Positions 34,432-42,687 of a stretch of 64,000 nt of DNA are shown piece after piece. The position numbers and the translations under genes are program-made. The notes beneath the pieces were generated by a model that had not been told where the DNA came from, searched no databases, and worked only from the letters and a program-made list of their open reading frames with translations. The stretch is from Domibacillus indicus (GTDB lineage: Bacteria > Bacillota > Bacilli > Bacillales > Domibacillaceae), in the NCBI RefSeq assembly GCF_000970685.1, contig NZ_LAJB01000011.1, forward strand, positions 101,116-165,115, read 5' to 3'. Position 1 is the first letter of the stretch. Each line of letters opens with the position of its first letter.

Positions 34432-35616
34432 ATGAAAAAAATTAATTTTGGTACACTAATGGAGATTCTGCTTGTTTCAACCCGGCTTGGATTTACCTCT
34501 TTTGGAGGCCCGGTTGCCCATTTAGGTTATTTTCATGAAGAATACGTGCGCCGGCGCAAATGGATGGACGAAAAAAGCTATGCTGATTTAGTGGCTCTGT
34601 GCCAGTTCCTTCCCGGGCCGGCGAGCAGCCAGGTCGGAATTGGAATCGGAGTTATACGCGGCGGCATTCTCGGGGGGATTATTGCCTTTCTCGGTTTCAC
34701 CCTGCCATCTGTTATTGCTTTAATTATTTTTGCGCTCTTGCTTCAAGAATTCAATGCGGCCGATGCCGGATGGATTCACGGATTGAAAATTGTGGCGGTG
34801 GCAGTTGTGGCTCATGCTATTCTTGGCATGGCCGGAAAACTAGCACCGGACTTAAAGCGAAAAGCAATTGTTCTTGCTGCCCTGGCCATTGTTCTTTTGT
34901 GGCAGACTGCTTTTACGCAGGTTAGCGTTATTTTAATCGCTGCAATAGCAGGCTTTCTTCTCTATAAAGAGCATAAGACAGATTCAGCACCATCATTTTC
35001 TTTTCCTGTTTCCCGGACGTTTGGCGCAGCTTGCCTCTTTCTCTTTTTTATCCTGCTCGTTCTGCTGCCGATTTTGCGGGATACCGTCTCATTAAGCTGG
35101 ATAGCTCTGTTTGACAGCTTTTATCGAAGCGGCGCGCTTGTTTTTGGCGGCGGCCATGTTGTGCTTCCGCTTTTAGAGCGTGAATTTGTTCCGGCCGGCT
35201 GGCTGACGGCAGAACAGTTTTTAGCCGGCTACGGAGCCGCTCAGGCAGTGCCCGGACCGCTTTTTACATTCGCTGCTTATATCGGTGCTGTCATCGACGG
35301 CTGGGCGGGTGGATTATTGGCAGCATTTGCGATTTTCCTCCCTGCATTTCTCCTTATTCTCGGCGCACTTCCTTTTTGGGATGCGCTGCGCCGCAATCCA
35401 AACATTCAAGGCGCGCTTATGGGGGTTAATGCAGCCGTTGTCGGCATCCTGATCGCCGCTTTTTATACTCCTATCTGGACGAGCACCGTTACCGCAGCTG
35501 TTGATTTTGTTTTTGCAGCGATTTTGTTCAGCATGCTTGTATACTGGAAGGTTCCCCCGTGGGTCGTTGTTGTTACTGGTGCACTGGGCGGCATTCTTCT
35601 CAGCTCGTTCAGCTGA
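34432..35616 (+). CDS. chrA: Chromate transporter (CHR family, long form)
   Basis: About 394 residues from the second ATG (34432), spaced six bases from AAAGGAG. Two homologous CHR halves: the first with FTSFGGPVAHLGYFHEEYV and LCQFLPGPASSQVGIGIG (about 22-72), the second with GALVFGGGHVVLPLLEREFV and GYGAAQAVPGPLFTFAAYIG (about 235-285). Twelve or so membrane helices in all. Known members expel chromate in exchange or with protons. In an operon with padR. Confidence 0.9.
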   Translation: MKKINFGTLMEILLVSTRLGFTSFGGPVAHLGYFHEEYVRRRKWMDEKSYADLVALCQFLPGPASSQVGIGIGVIRGGILGGIIAFLGFTLPSVIALIIFALLLQEFNAADAGWIHGLKIVAVAVVAHAILGMAGKLAPDLKRKAIVLAALAIVLLWQTAFTQVSVILIAAIAGFLLYKEHKTDSAPSFSFPVSRTFGAACLFLFFILLVLLPILRDTVSLSWIALFDSFYRSGALVFGGGHVVLPLLEREFVPAGWLTAEQFLAGYGAAQAVPGPLFTFAAYIGAVIDGWAGGLLAAFAIFLPAFLLILGALPFWDALRRNPNIQGALMGVNAAVVGILIAAFYTPIWTSTVTAAVDFVFAAILFSMLVYWKVPPWVVVVTGALGGILLSSFS

Positions 35617-35620
35617 AAAA

Positions 35621-35645
35621 GCTGTTCCGTATAAACGGAACAGCT
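35621..35645. terminator. Terminator between chrA and the MBL hydrolase gene
   Basis: GCTGTTCCG and CGGAACAGC form the stem; CTTCTTTTG follows. It serves the convergent genes on both sides. Confidence 0.75.
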
Positions 35646-35671
35646 TCTTTTGATGCTTTACATTCCAGTTC

Positions 35672-36535
35672 TTATTCATTTTTTGAATCATTGCCTACAT
35701 ACTTTCCATAATCCGGAACGGCTACGCTGTCAAACTCCTGAACTAATCTTTTCAGTCCGCCCGACAGCTCTTCCCCTTCCACTGGCGGTCCATGTCCTGT
35801 TACAGCCAGGGCTGGATTAAGATTTGCCAATTTTTGCACCGATGCTTTTGCCGCATCCCAGTCTGTAGTCAAATACCGGGGCGGTCCATTCAATTCCTGC
35901 TTTTGTGTCAACACTTTGTAAAGCGCGTCTTGTTTTACTGTGACAAAGGCATCGCCTGCCAGTAAGGTCCTGTCTTTTTCTTTAAATAAAGAAACATGGC
36001 CGGGTGAATGCCCTGGAGTATGAATCCAGCGAAAATCAGGCAGATGCGGCACCGTTTGATCGTCAGGAAGTTTTCGTATATTGCCGCCTAAATCAATCGG
36101 TTCGTTCGGGAACATGGGAGACATTTTGGCCACGGCGCCTCCCTCGACCGTTGGGTCCGGCTCGGGGTAACTTGTTTGCCCTGTTAAAAAAGGAAGCTCG
36201 AGCTCATGGGCATAAACAGGCACATCCCAATGCTGGATTAACTCGATAACAGCGCCAACATGGTCGAAATGGCCATGCGTTAATATGATAGCTCTGGGAC
36301 GGCTGTCTGGTCCAAAATGTTTTTCAGAAACTGAAATGATCTCATCCGCAGATCCCGGCATTCCCGCGTCAATTAGGACAAATTCGTTCGTTTCCGGATT
36401 TCCAGCGAAGCAAATATTAACAATTTGAATCGTATGGCAAAGCAAATCAGGCTGCATTTTAATTGATTGGCCGCTGTTGACGGATGTGGCAGGAATACGT
36501 TTATAATCGCTGCCGTATTTCATATTCTGATCCAT
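35672..36535 (-). CDS. Metallo-beta-lactamase-fold hydrolase
   Basis: 287 residues, ATG behind AAGGGAGGAC. Zinc-site motif LTHGHFDHVG (HxHxDH) near 104-113, further ligands in HTPGHSPGHVS near 171 and VTGHGPP near 244. No signal peptide. The family includes glyoxalase II-like and lactonase-like enzymes; the substrate cannot be named. It stands alone and converges with chrA. Confidence 0.85.
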   Translation of the reverse strand: MDQNMKYGSDYKRIPATSVNSGQSIKMQPDLLCHTIQIVNICFAGNPETNEFVLIDAGMPGSADEIISVSEKHFGPDSRPRAIILTHGHFDHVGAVIELIQHWDVPVYAHELELPFLTGQTSYPEPDPTVEGGAVAKMSPMFPNEPIDLGGNIRKLPDDQTVPHLPDFRWIHTPGHSPGHVSLFKEKDRTLLAGDAFVTVKQDALYKVLTQKQELNGPPRYLTTDWDAAKASVQKLANLNPALAVTGHGPPVEGEELSGGLKRLVQEFDSVAVPDYGKYVGNDSKNE

Positions 36536-36624
36536 TTTTTGTCCTCCCTTGTATTAGTGAGTAATCAAGACGTATTATTCCATTGTTTGAAATAAACTAT
36601 TTGCAGCGGCTTTGCAAAGATTGC

Positions 36625-36798
36625 TTAAATAACCGGGCGGGTCCGTTCATATCTTGGATTGCAGTAGTAAGGCGGCCTGGAGCCTATTTTAGGCAGCTGA
36701 TAGCGTGAAGAGTCTGCCGTATAGATAACCTCTTCTTTTTCATGTGACTGGTTTATCAGCAGTAACTTCACTTCGTAATGAATAATAACGGGATTCAT
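36625..36798 (-). CDS. Small hypothetical protein of 57 residues
   Basis: An ATG at 36798 behind AGGAGGGAGACGGAG opens a frame MNPVIIHYEVKLLLINQ, then SHEKEEVIYTADSS, RYQLPKIGSRPPYYC and ending NPRYERTRPVI. There is no membrane helix. The ribosome site and the clean frame argue for a real gene; the beta-strand-like text could be a small DNA- or protein-binding fold. No family recognised. It lies alone between the MBL gene and the SDR gene, opposite to the latter. Confidence 0.6.
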   Translation of the reverse strand: MNPVIIHYEVKLLLINQSHEKEEVIYTADSSRYQLPKIGSRPPYYCNPRYERTRPVI

Positions 36799-36984
36799 CT
36801 CTCCGTCTCCCTCCTATTTTGTTCCTTCATACTTTATTCAAGCACTCTTTATCTTGCCTCCCGCCTGCAGGGATTTAAAAGGCAATTTTTATTTTACAGA
36901 TGAAGGCAGTTGGATATGCACAGCAGAAGCCCACCTTACATAAAGTGATGTTAGCTATTATTTACCAAGAAGGAGGGGATTCCC

Positions 36985-37923
36985 ATTTCGGCCAATGAAA
37001 AAAAAGCCGCTGCGAAGCAAGCCAGTCAGACATATCCTCTTTACCCGAACTACGGAAAAATAACCCAGTACCAGGACGTTCCATTAACTGTTCCCGAACA
37101 GCGCCAGCTTCGCCAGCCAGGGTTAGAGAAGTGGATGGTTCCTCAGCCTATTATTGAGAATCCAAATTACAAAGGAAGCGGAAAATTAAAGGGGAAAACT
37201 GCGCTTATTACAGGCGGAGACAGCGGAATTGGCGCGGCAGTGGCTATTGCATTTGCTAAAGAAGGTGCTGATACAGCCATTTCTTATTTGGATGAGCATG
37301 AGGACGCCGAACGGACCCAAAAAAGGATTGAGTCGCTTGGACAGCGCTGTTTGCTGCTGCCCGGTGATGTAAGAGAAAAGCAGCAGTGTGTAAATATAGT
37401 TGAAAAAACAGTAGAAACCTTCGGCAAACTGGATACTCTCTGCAACCATGTCGGCATTCAATTCCAGCAATTAAGCTTACTGGATATTACTGATGAACAA
37501 TTTGATAATACGTTTAAAGTAAATATTTATTCTCATTTCTATACTACCCGGGCCGCGCTCCCTTATTTAAAAGCGGGAAGCTCGATTATTAATACTGCTT
37601 CTGTCGTCGCTTACGATGGCTATAAGGAATTAATTGATTATACAGCTACAAAAGCAGCGAATGTCGGGTTTACGCGAGCATTGGCCAATAATCTTATCAG
37701 CAAGGGCATCCGCGTGAATGCAGTGGCACCCGGGCGGGTATGGACACCATTAATTCCGGCCAGTTTTTCAGCAGATCAAGTTCCGCTTGTGAACAATCCA
37801 ATGAACCGCCAGGGCCAGCCGTTTGAACTGGCACCCACTTATGTTTACCTTGCTTCGGACGATTCACGCTTTGTTACCGGGCAGACACTCCACGTAAATG
37901 GAGGAGAATGGACTTCTTCTTAA
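36985..37923 (+). CDS. SDR-family oxidoreductase (YdaD/YhdF type), apparent AUU start
   Basis: About 312 residues. The C-terminal 260 residues are a short-chain dehydrogenase: [10 protein letters not shown] cofactor motif, IINTASVVA serine, YTATKAA with catalytic Tyr and Lys, GQTLHVNGG at the end. The N-terminal 50 codons before the first ATG (37135) are clearly coding and match the tail typical of these stress-type SDRs ([37 protein letters not shown]). The frame is open to a TAG at 36949. No ATG, GTG or TTG is placed to start it: the codon 8 bases after AGGAGG is ATT at 36985. Substrate unknown; the subgroup is often general-stress controlled, but I saw no sigma-B promoter. Confidence 0.8.
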   Translation: MSANEKKAAAKQASQTYPLYPNYGKITQYQDVPLTVPEQRQLRQPGLEKWMVPQPIIENPNYKGSGKLKGKTALITGGDSGIGAAVAIAFAKEGADTAISYLDEHEDAERTQKRIESLGQRCLLLPGDVREKQQCVNIVEKTVETFGKLDTLCNHVGIQFQQLSLLDITDEQFDNTFKVNIYSHFYTTRAALPYLKAGSSIINTASVVAYDGYKELIDYTATKAANVGFTRALANNLISKGIRVNAVAPGRVWTPLIPASFSADQVPLVNNPMNRQGQPFELAPTYVYLASDDSRFVTGQTLHVNGGEWTSS

Positions 37924-37970
37924 CTGTATAAATTGAATAAAGCTTTTTACACGGGCTGTTTACTGTACGG

Positions 37971-38140
37971 AAAATCATTTGTTCAATTTATTAATCACTG
38001 CTTATGGACGGTATCTACTATTTTGGGGCGGTATTTCCTATGTGACGGCCGGTAAACTATTTTTCCGCCCCTGGCACTCGGAAAACCGCCCTAAATTCCT
38101 TTATACCGGCCCAGCACAGCGAACCCGGCGGAATTTTTAC
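37971..38140. repeat. Dispersed repeat family 2, copy B
   Basis: TTGGGGCGGTAT, GACGGCCGGTAAACTATTTT, TCCGCCCC, then CCGCCCT and CCGGCCCA appear in the same order as in copy A (22674-22775), which carries an extra 15 or so bases. The left side holds AAAATCATTTGTTCAATT, identical to 6632-6649. The 460-base gap between the SDR and catalase genes is otherwise without a gene; the catalase promoter is at its right end. Confidence 0.5.
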
Positions 38141-38292
38141 ATTCTTGGGCATTTTCAAACACCCGCTTACTGCTGAGTGATGCCAGCTCGTTCTCACCTT
38201 ACTCAATTAACCGTTCTTTACAACACAAAACCATTACTATAGTCCTATCAGAAGGTTTTTTCAGAAATATCATTTAAGAAAAGATTTTTATT

Positions 38293-38342
38293 AATAATTA
38301 TTATAAATAAATATTGACTTTTGTTTGAGAAGTGTTATCATT
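38293..38342 (+). promoter_or_regulatory. PerR box and promoter of the catalase gene
   Basis: TAATAATTATTATAA (38293-38307) matches the PerR box TTATAATNATTATAA at 13 of 14 fixed positions. TTGACT (38315-38320) and TATCAT (38337-38342) are 16 bases apart. This fits peroxide-inducible expression. Confidence 0.75.
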
Positions 38343-38381
38343 GCAATATAAGCTAAACAAATATCTGATGAGGTGATTCAT

Positions 38382-39845
38382 TTGATCGAAAAAAGCAATC
38401 GTTTAACGACCAGCTGGGGTGCTCCTGTTGGCGATAATCAAAATTCACAAACGGCTGGCCGGCGCGGCCCTACTTTAATTCAGGATGTTCACTTACTTGA
38501 AAAATTGGCGCATTTTAACCGGGAACGTGTCCCTGAGCGTGTAGTTCATGCAAAAGGTGCCGGTGCCCATGGTTATTTTGAAGTAACAAACAATGATATC
38601 TCCAAATACACAAAAGCCGGCTTTTTATCTGAAGCAGGCAAACGCACACCGATGTTCATCCGTTTTTCAACGGTTGCCGGTGAGCTTGGCTCAGCTGATA
38701 CGGTTCGTGACCCGCGCGGCTTCGCAGTGAAATTTTATACAGAGGAAGGCAACTATGACATCGTCGGAAACAACACACCTGTGTTCTTTATTCGCGATGC
38801 GATCAAATTTCCTGACTTTATTCATACACAAAAACGCCATCCGCAAACACACTTAAAAAACCCGAACGCGGTTTGGGATTTCTGGTCTCTTTCACCTGAA
38901 TCACTTCATCAGGTAACGATTTTAATGTCTGACCGTGGTATTCCGGCAACACTTCGCCATATGCACGGATTTGGCAGCCATACATTTAAATGGGTAAACG
39001 CAGAAGGACAAGCTGTATGGGTGAAATACCACTTTAAAACAGATCAGGGTGTAAAAAACCTTGATGTTGACCTGGCTGCTAAACTGGCAGGTGAGAATCC
39101 GGATTATCATACAGAAGATTTGTTTAATGCAATTGAGAATGGCGACTTCCCTTCCTGGACGCTTTCTGTTCAAATTATGCCAGTTGAAGATGCCAATACG
39201 TATAAATGGGATCCGTTTGATGTGACAAAAGTATGGTCACAAAAGGATTATCCATTAATTGAAGTAGGCAAAATGACTCTTAACCGCAATCCTGAAAACT
39301 ATTTCGCGGAAGTGGAACAGGCAACGTTCTCACCAGGCACCCTGGTTCCTGGTATTGAACCGTCACCGGATAAGATGCTGCAAGGCCGCTTGTTTGCTTA
39401 TGCAGATGCACATCGCTACCGTGTCGGCGCTAACCATAATACACTGCCAATCAACGCACCAAAGTGCCCTTATCACAACTATCAGCGTGATGGCCAAATG
39501 CGCTTTGACGGCAACGGCGGCAGTGCAGTTTATTACGAGCCAAACAGCTTCGACGGTCCTAAAGAATCTCCGGAAGCGAAGCTGACGCCATTTGAAGTAG
39601 AAGGACAGGCCGGCCAGCACAACTATAGCCATGATGACCACTATACACAAGCCGGCGACTTGTACCGCTTGCTTTCTGAGGATGAGCGTACTCGTCTTGT
39701 TAACAATATTGTTGGTGCAATGAAGCCGGTTGAACGTGAAGATATCAAACTTCGCCAGATCGGCCATTTCTATAAAGCAGATCCGGAATACGGAACACGC
39801 ATTGCAGAAGGCCTTGGCCTGGCTATTCCGGTGCCAGCCGAATAA
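38382..39845 (+). CDS. katA: Monofunctional haem catalase (small-subunit type)
   Basis: About 487 residues from the TTG at 38382, 8 bases behind GAGG. Distal histidine in [14 protein letters not shown] near 55, asparagine in [15 protein letters not shown] near 128, proximal haem tyrosine in [14 protein letters not shown] near 333-346, with the small-subunit length of clade 3 enzymes. It breaks hydrogen peroxide into water and oxygen. A PerR box stands upstream and a strong terminator downstream. Confidence 0.95.
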   Translation: MIEKSNRLTTSWGAPVGDNQNSQTAGRRGPTLIQDVHLLEKLAHFNRERVPERVVHAKGAGAHGYFEVTNNDISKYTKAGFLSEAGKRTPMFIRFSTVAGELGSADTVRDPRGFAVKFYTEEGNYDIVGNNTPVFFIRDAIKFPDFIHTQKRHPQTHLKNPNAVWDFWSLSPESLHQVTILMSDRGIPATLRHMHGFGSHTFKWVNAEGQAVWVKYHFKTDQGVKNLDVDLAAKLAGENPDYHTEDLFNAIENGDFPSWTLSVQIMPVEDANTYKWDPFDVTKVWSQKDYPLIEVGKMTLNRNPENYFAEVEQATFSPGTLVPGIEPSPDKMLQGRLFAYADAHRYRVGANHNTLPINAPKCPYHNYQRDGQMRFDGNGGSAVYYEPNSFDGPKESPEAKLTPFEVEGQAGQHNYSHDDHYTQAGDLYRLLSEDERTRLVNNIVGAMKPVEREDIKLRQIGHFYKADPEYGTRIAEGLGLAIPVPAE

Positions 39846-39849
39846 TAAA

Positions 39850-39886
39850 AAAGAGGTATACCGCCCCCAGGGCGTATACCTCTTTC
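39850..39886 (+). terminator. Terminator of katA
   Basis: AAAGAGGTATACCGCCC and GGGCGTATACCTCTTT pair over nearly their whole length. It is followed by CATCTTT. Confidence 0.8.
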
Positions 39887-39911
39887 ATCTTTAAACCAAG
39901 GAGTGAAACGA

Positions 39912-40022
39912 GTGAAAACAGCTCAAATCTGTCCGAACTGCCAGACTGCCGTTAAAAAATTAAAACATAGCACACTGTGCGGCTGCGGAATAAAATTCAT
40001 CACTATTTCCCGGCAAAAATAA
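39912..40022 (+). CDS. 36-residue zinc-ribbon-like peptide
   Basis: A GTG start stands 8 bases behind AAGGAG. The product begins MKTAQICPNCQTAVKKLK and ends with HSTLCGCGIKFITISRQK: two cysteine pairs (CPNC and CGC) could bind one zinc, like the short knuckles in Bacillus micro-proteins. It sits between katA and a convergent hypothetical gene (1 base between stops). Too small to place; whether it is translated is not proven. Confidence 0.55.
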   Translation: MKTAQICPNCQTAVKKLKHSTLCGCGIKFITISRQK

Positions 40023-40023
40023 A

Positions 40024-40392
40024 TTAAGCCTGTTTAATGGCACCCATTCCCGTTAAAATTTCTTTTGCATCCTTATTCAGATATACTTCAATATCTTCGC
40101 GTACAAACAAAGCGGTGTTGTTTTTTAACAGCATTTTGATTCCCCGCAAATCAAACTGGCGCGAATAATCGTTAATAGCATTAATAATAAGTGTTTCCTT
40201 TCTGGTCAATGCTTTGTGCCCCGCTTTTTGCTGATCAATCAAAAAGTTCATAATCTCTTTAGCATTGCTGTTTAATACCCGCCTGTTTTTTTCGAGCTGA
40301 TCCAGGTTAGCTTCAATATACTTTCTTGCGGAAAAATAATCCAATTCATCTACATGTTTATTAATAACAGTGGCTAATTCAAATAATTCCAT
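40024..40392 (-). CDS. Conserved hypothetical protein, helical
   Basis: 122 residues, soluble, predicted mostly helical (FELATVINKHVDELDYFSAR, KYIEANLDQLEKNRRVLNSN, IKMLLKNNTALFVRED). ATG behind AAAAAGGAG. No signal peptide and no domain that I recognise. A single gene between the micro-protein and the phosphodiesterase gene. Confidence 0.65.
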   Translation of the reverse strand: MELFELATVINKHVDELDYFSARKYIEANLDQLEKNRRVLNSNAKEIMNFLIDQQKAGHKALTRKETLIINAINDYSRQFDLRGIKMLLKNNTALFVREDIEVYLNKDAKEILTGMGAIKQA

Positions 40393-40473
40393 TTTTTCTC
40401 CTTTTTACATATAATCAAAAAGTCCTATTACTTTTTTAATTATAGAGAAAAACAAACAAATAAAAAAGAGATT

Positions 40474-41193
40474 TTAAAATACTTCCGGGTAATCTGTAAT
40501 AATTGCTTCGACAGGTATACCGCTTGCTTTAATCCGCTCCCATTCCTTTATTTCATTGATCGTATATAAACGAAGAAGCATTCCATTTTCTACCGCCTCT
40601 TTCCCATACCTGCTGAGTGCAAAAGAAGCCTGCGTATGAAGAGCGGTCAGCCCAAGATCCTTTGCCCTGGCTAGTGCGTCGCGCTTTATTTTCCAGACCA
40701 GCCCGGCCACAGCAATATACGGATCCAGTTCAATGACTCGTTTGATACTGTCAAAGTTAAAGGAAGAGATCACGACTCTCCCCCGCATATCAAAGTGCTC
40801 AATTAAATCCAGCACCTTTTTTTCAATACCATGGTACGGTACTTTATTTGTTTTTAATTCTATATTAATTTGCAGACTGTTTCCCGAGGCCCAGGTGAAA
40901 AATTCGTCAAGCGTCGGTATTTTTTCACCTTTAAACGAAGAGCTGAACCAGCTGCCTGCATCCAGCTCTTTCACTTCTTCAACGGTCATTCGCTCAATCG
41001 CTCCCGCTCCGTCTGTTGTCCGGTTTACCAGCTCATCATGGATAATTACAATTTCCCCATCACGGGTCATTTGTACATCCAGCTCGATGCCATCTGCCCC
41101 TTTTTCCACCGCTGCGTAAAAAGCAGCCATTGTATTTTCCGGATGCGTACCGCTTGCGCCGCGATGGGCGAAAATGACCGGCTGCATTTCCAT
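40474..41193 (-). CDS. Glycerophosphodiester phosphodiesterase
   Basis: About 239 residues from the ATG at 41193 behind AAAGGAGAG. GDPD family marks: FAHRGASGTHPENT near 7-20, GIELDVQMTRDGEIVIIHDE near 36-55, LDAGSWFSSSF near 77, NIELKTN near 105, and IITDYPEVF at the end. No signal peptide, so it acts in the cytoplasm on deacylated phospholipids, giving glycerol-3-phosphate and an alcohol. Single gene. Confidence 0.88.
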   Translation of the reverse strand: MEMQPVIFAHRGASGTHPENTMAAFYAAVEKGADGIELDVQMTRDGEIVIIHDELVNRTTDGAGAIERMTVEEVKELDAGSWFSSSFKGEKIPTLDEFFTWASGNSLQINIELKTNKVPYHGIEKKVLDLIEHFDMRGRVVISSFNFDSIKRVIELDPYIAVAGLVWKIKRDALARAKDLGLTALHTQASFALSRYGKEAVENGMLLRLYTINEIKEWERIKASGIPVEAIITDYPEVF

Positions 41194-41352
41194 ATGAATC
41201 TCTCCTTTTCTCACATCATCCTTACTATCTTATGCCAGAAAGGAATAAACGCGCTACTCTTACGTAAAGGCAGTTAAAGCGCTATTACCTTTCTGTGCTT
41301 CTTGCCTGCTATCCTTCTTCTCTGCTATTTTCTTATTAATAACTCAAAAAAA

Positions 41353-41374
41353 CCGGCTCCAATGCAGGAGCCGG
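41353..41374 (-). terminator. Terminator of the methyltransferase gene
   Basis: CCGGCTCC and GGAGCCGG form the stem, with A- and T-runs on the two sides, just past the stop of the minus-strand gene. Confidence 0.8.
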
Positions 41375-41380
41375 CTTTTA

Positions 41381-42577
41381 CTATTTTGTGATTTTAACGA
41401 AAAACACTTTTAAGTAGCTGCCTTCTGGAAAAGCGGAAATCGTACGGAAATCATCCGGGAGTGAATAATGCTCCAAAATATCGTATCCTGCTCCTTTTTC
41501 CTTGCAGGCCGCCTTAATAAATTGCTTAAAGGTCTTTACGCTTACAGCACTGCTGTTTGTGGAAGCGACAATCACACCGCCGTTTTTTGTTAAATCAATC
41601 GTTTCTTTTAACAATTTTGTGTAGTCCTTTGCCACGCTGAATGTCCGTTTTTTTGTTTTAGCAAAGCTTGGCGGGTCGACAACAACAAGATCAAAGGTCC
41701 GCTCTTTACGAGCCGCATATTTAAAATATTGAAATACATCCTCTACAACAATTTCATGAAGAGAGGGATCAAGCTGATTGGCTTCAAACTGCTGGATGGT
41801 TTTTGGCTTGCTCCGGTTGGCCACATCCACGCTTGTTGTTTTTGCAGCACCGCCCAGGGCTGAGCAAACAGAAAAAGCACCTGTATACGAAAACATATTC
41901 AACATTTTCGCGCCATTTGAATACCGCTCGCGAATCGCTTTTCGCACTTCACGCTGGTCAAGAAAAACCCCTGTCATGGCTCCATCGTTTAAATCAACTG
42001 CAAAATTTACTCCGTTTTCTTTTATGATCAGCGGAAAGCTGCCCCGCTCTCCTTCCACAAAATCATCGTCTTCAATATACTGGCCCTTTTTGTCAAACCG
42101 CTTTTTCTCATAGATGCCCTTATAAACAAGTTTTTTACGCATTGCCTTTAAAATATCTTCTCTAAATAAATATATGCCCTCGCTGTACCATTGGATTAAA
42201 TAAAAGCCGTCATAGTAATCGATAGTCAGGCCTCCAAGCCCGTCTCCTTCACCATTCAATATGCGGAACGCCGTTGTATCCGGATCCTCCATTAATTTTT
42301 TACGCCTTTGTACAGCCGCTTCAATTTTTCTCGCAAAAAAAGCATCATCAATAGATTCCTCGGGCTCCCGGGAAATGACCCAGCCAACTCCTTTATTCTG
42401 TAAACCGTAATATCCTGTCCCAATGTAATTCTTTTTATCGTCTAAAATCCGAAGAATAGTACCTTCTTCTTTTAACGCCTTCAAATTTTGTACGGCTTCT
42501 TTTTCAAGAAGCGGATAGCCGCTGCGAAGCTTTGCCGCTGCTTTCTTATTTACTTTTATATCAAGTAGTGTTTTCAT
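41381..42577 (-). CDS. RlmI/YwbD-type SAM-dependent RNA methyltransferase
   Basis: 398 residues. An N-terminal PUA-like region (KNYIGTGYYGLQNKGVGWVI near 49) precedes a Rossmann methyltransferase: MLNMFSYTGAFSVCSALGGA near 225, VVVDPPSFAKTKKR near 305, VASTNSSAVSVKTF near 342. E. coli RlmI makes m5C1962 in 23S rRNA; the Bacillus relatives (YwbD) are presumed to act on rRNA too. The DPPSF motif is the catalytic-loop equivalent. Single gene with its own terminator. Confidence 0.8.
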   Translation of the reverse strand: MKTLLDIKVNKKAAAKLRSGYPLLEKEAVQNLKALKEEGTILRILDDKKNYIGTGYYGLQNKGVGWVISREPEESIDDAFFARKIEAAVQRRKKLMEDPDTTAFRILNGEGDGLGGLTIDYYDGFYLIQWYSEGIYLFREDILKAMRKKLVYKGIYEKKRFDKKGQYIEDDDFVEGERGSFPLIIKENGVNFAVDLNDGAMTGVFLDQREVRKAIRERYSNGAKMLNMFSYTGAFSVCSALGGAAKTTSVDVANRSKPKTIQQFEANQLDPSLHEIVVEDVFQYFKYAARKERTFDLVVVDPPSFAKTKKRTFSVAKDYTKLLKETIDLTKNGGVIVASTNSSAVSVKTFKQFIKAACKEKGAGYDILEHYSLPDDFRTISAFPEGSYLKVFFVKITK

Positions 42578-42687
42578 TCTTTCCTCCTGAAGCTTTTTTC
42601 CTTTATCTTACCAAAAAGAATCAGCAATCGGTATATTTTAGGTGTATGGTACAATTTAAAAAAAGGACTTGAAGGGATTTTTATACA

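Noticed and set aside
37979..38176. Open frame of 65 codons after the SDR gene
   Set aside because: It lies in repeat copy B and has no ribosome site; similarity to copy A is at the DNA level.
42578..42687. Purine riboswitch before the nucleobase permease
   Set aside because: Only 110 bases and no conserved aptamer words.
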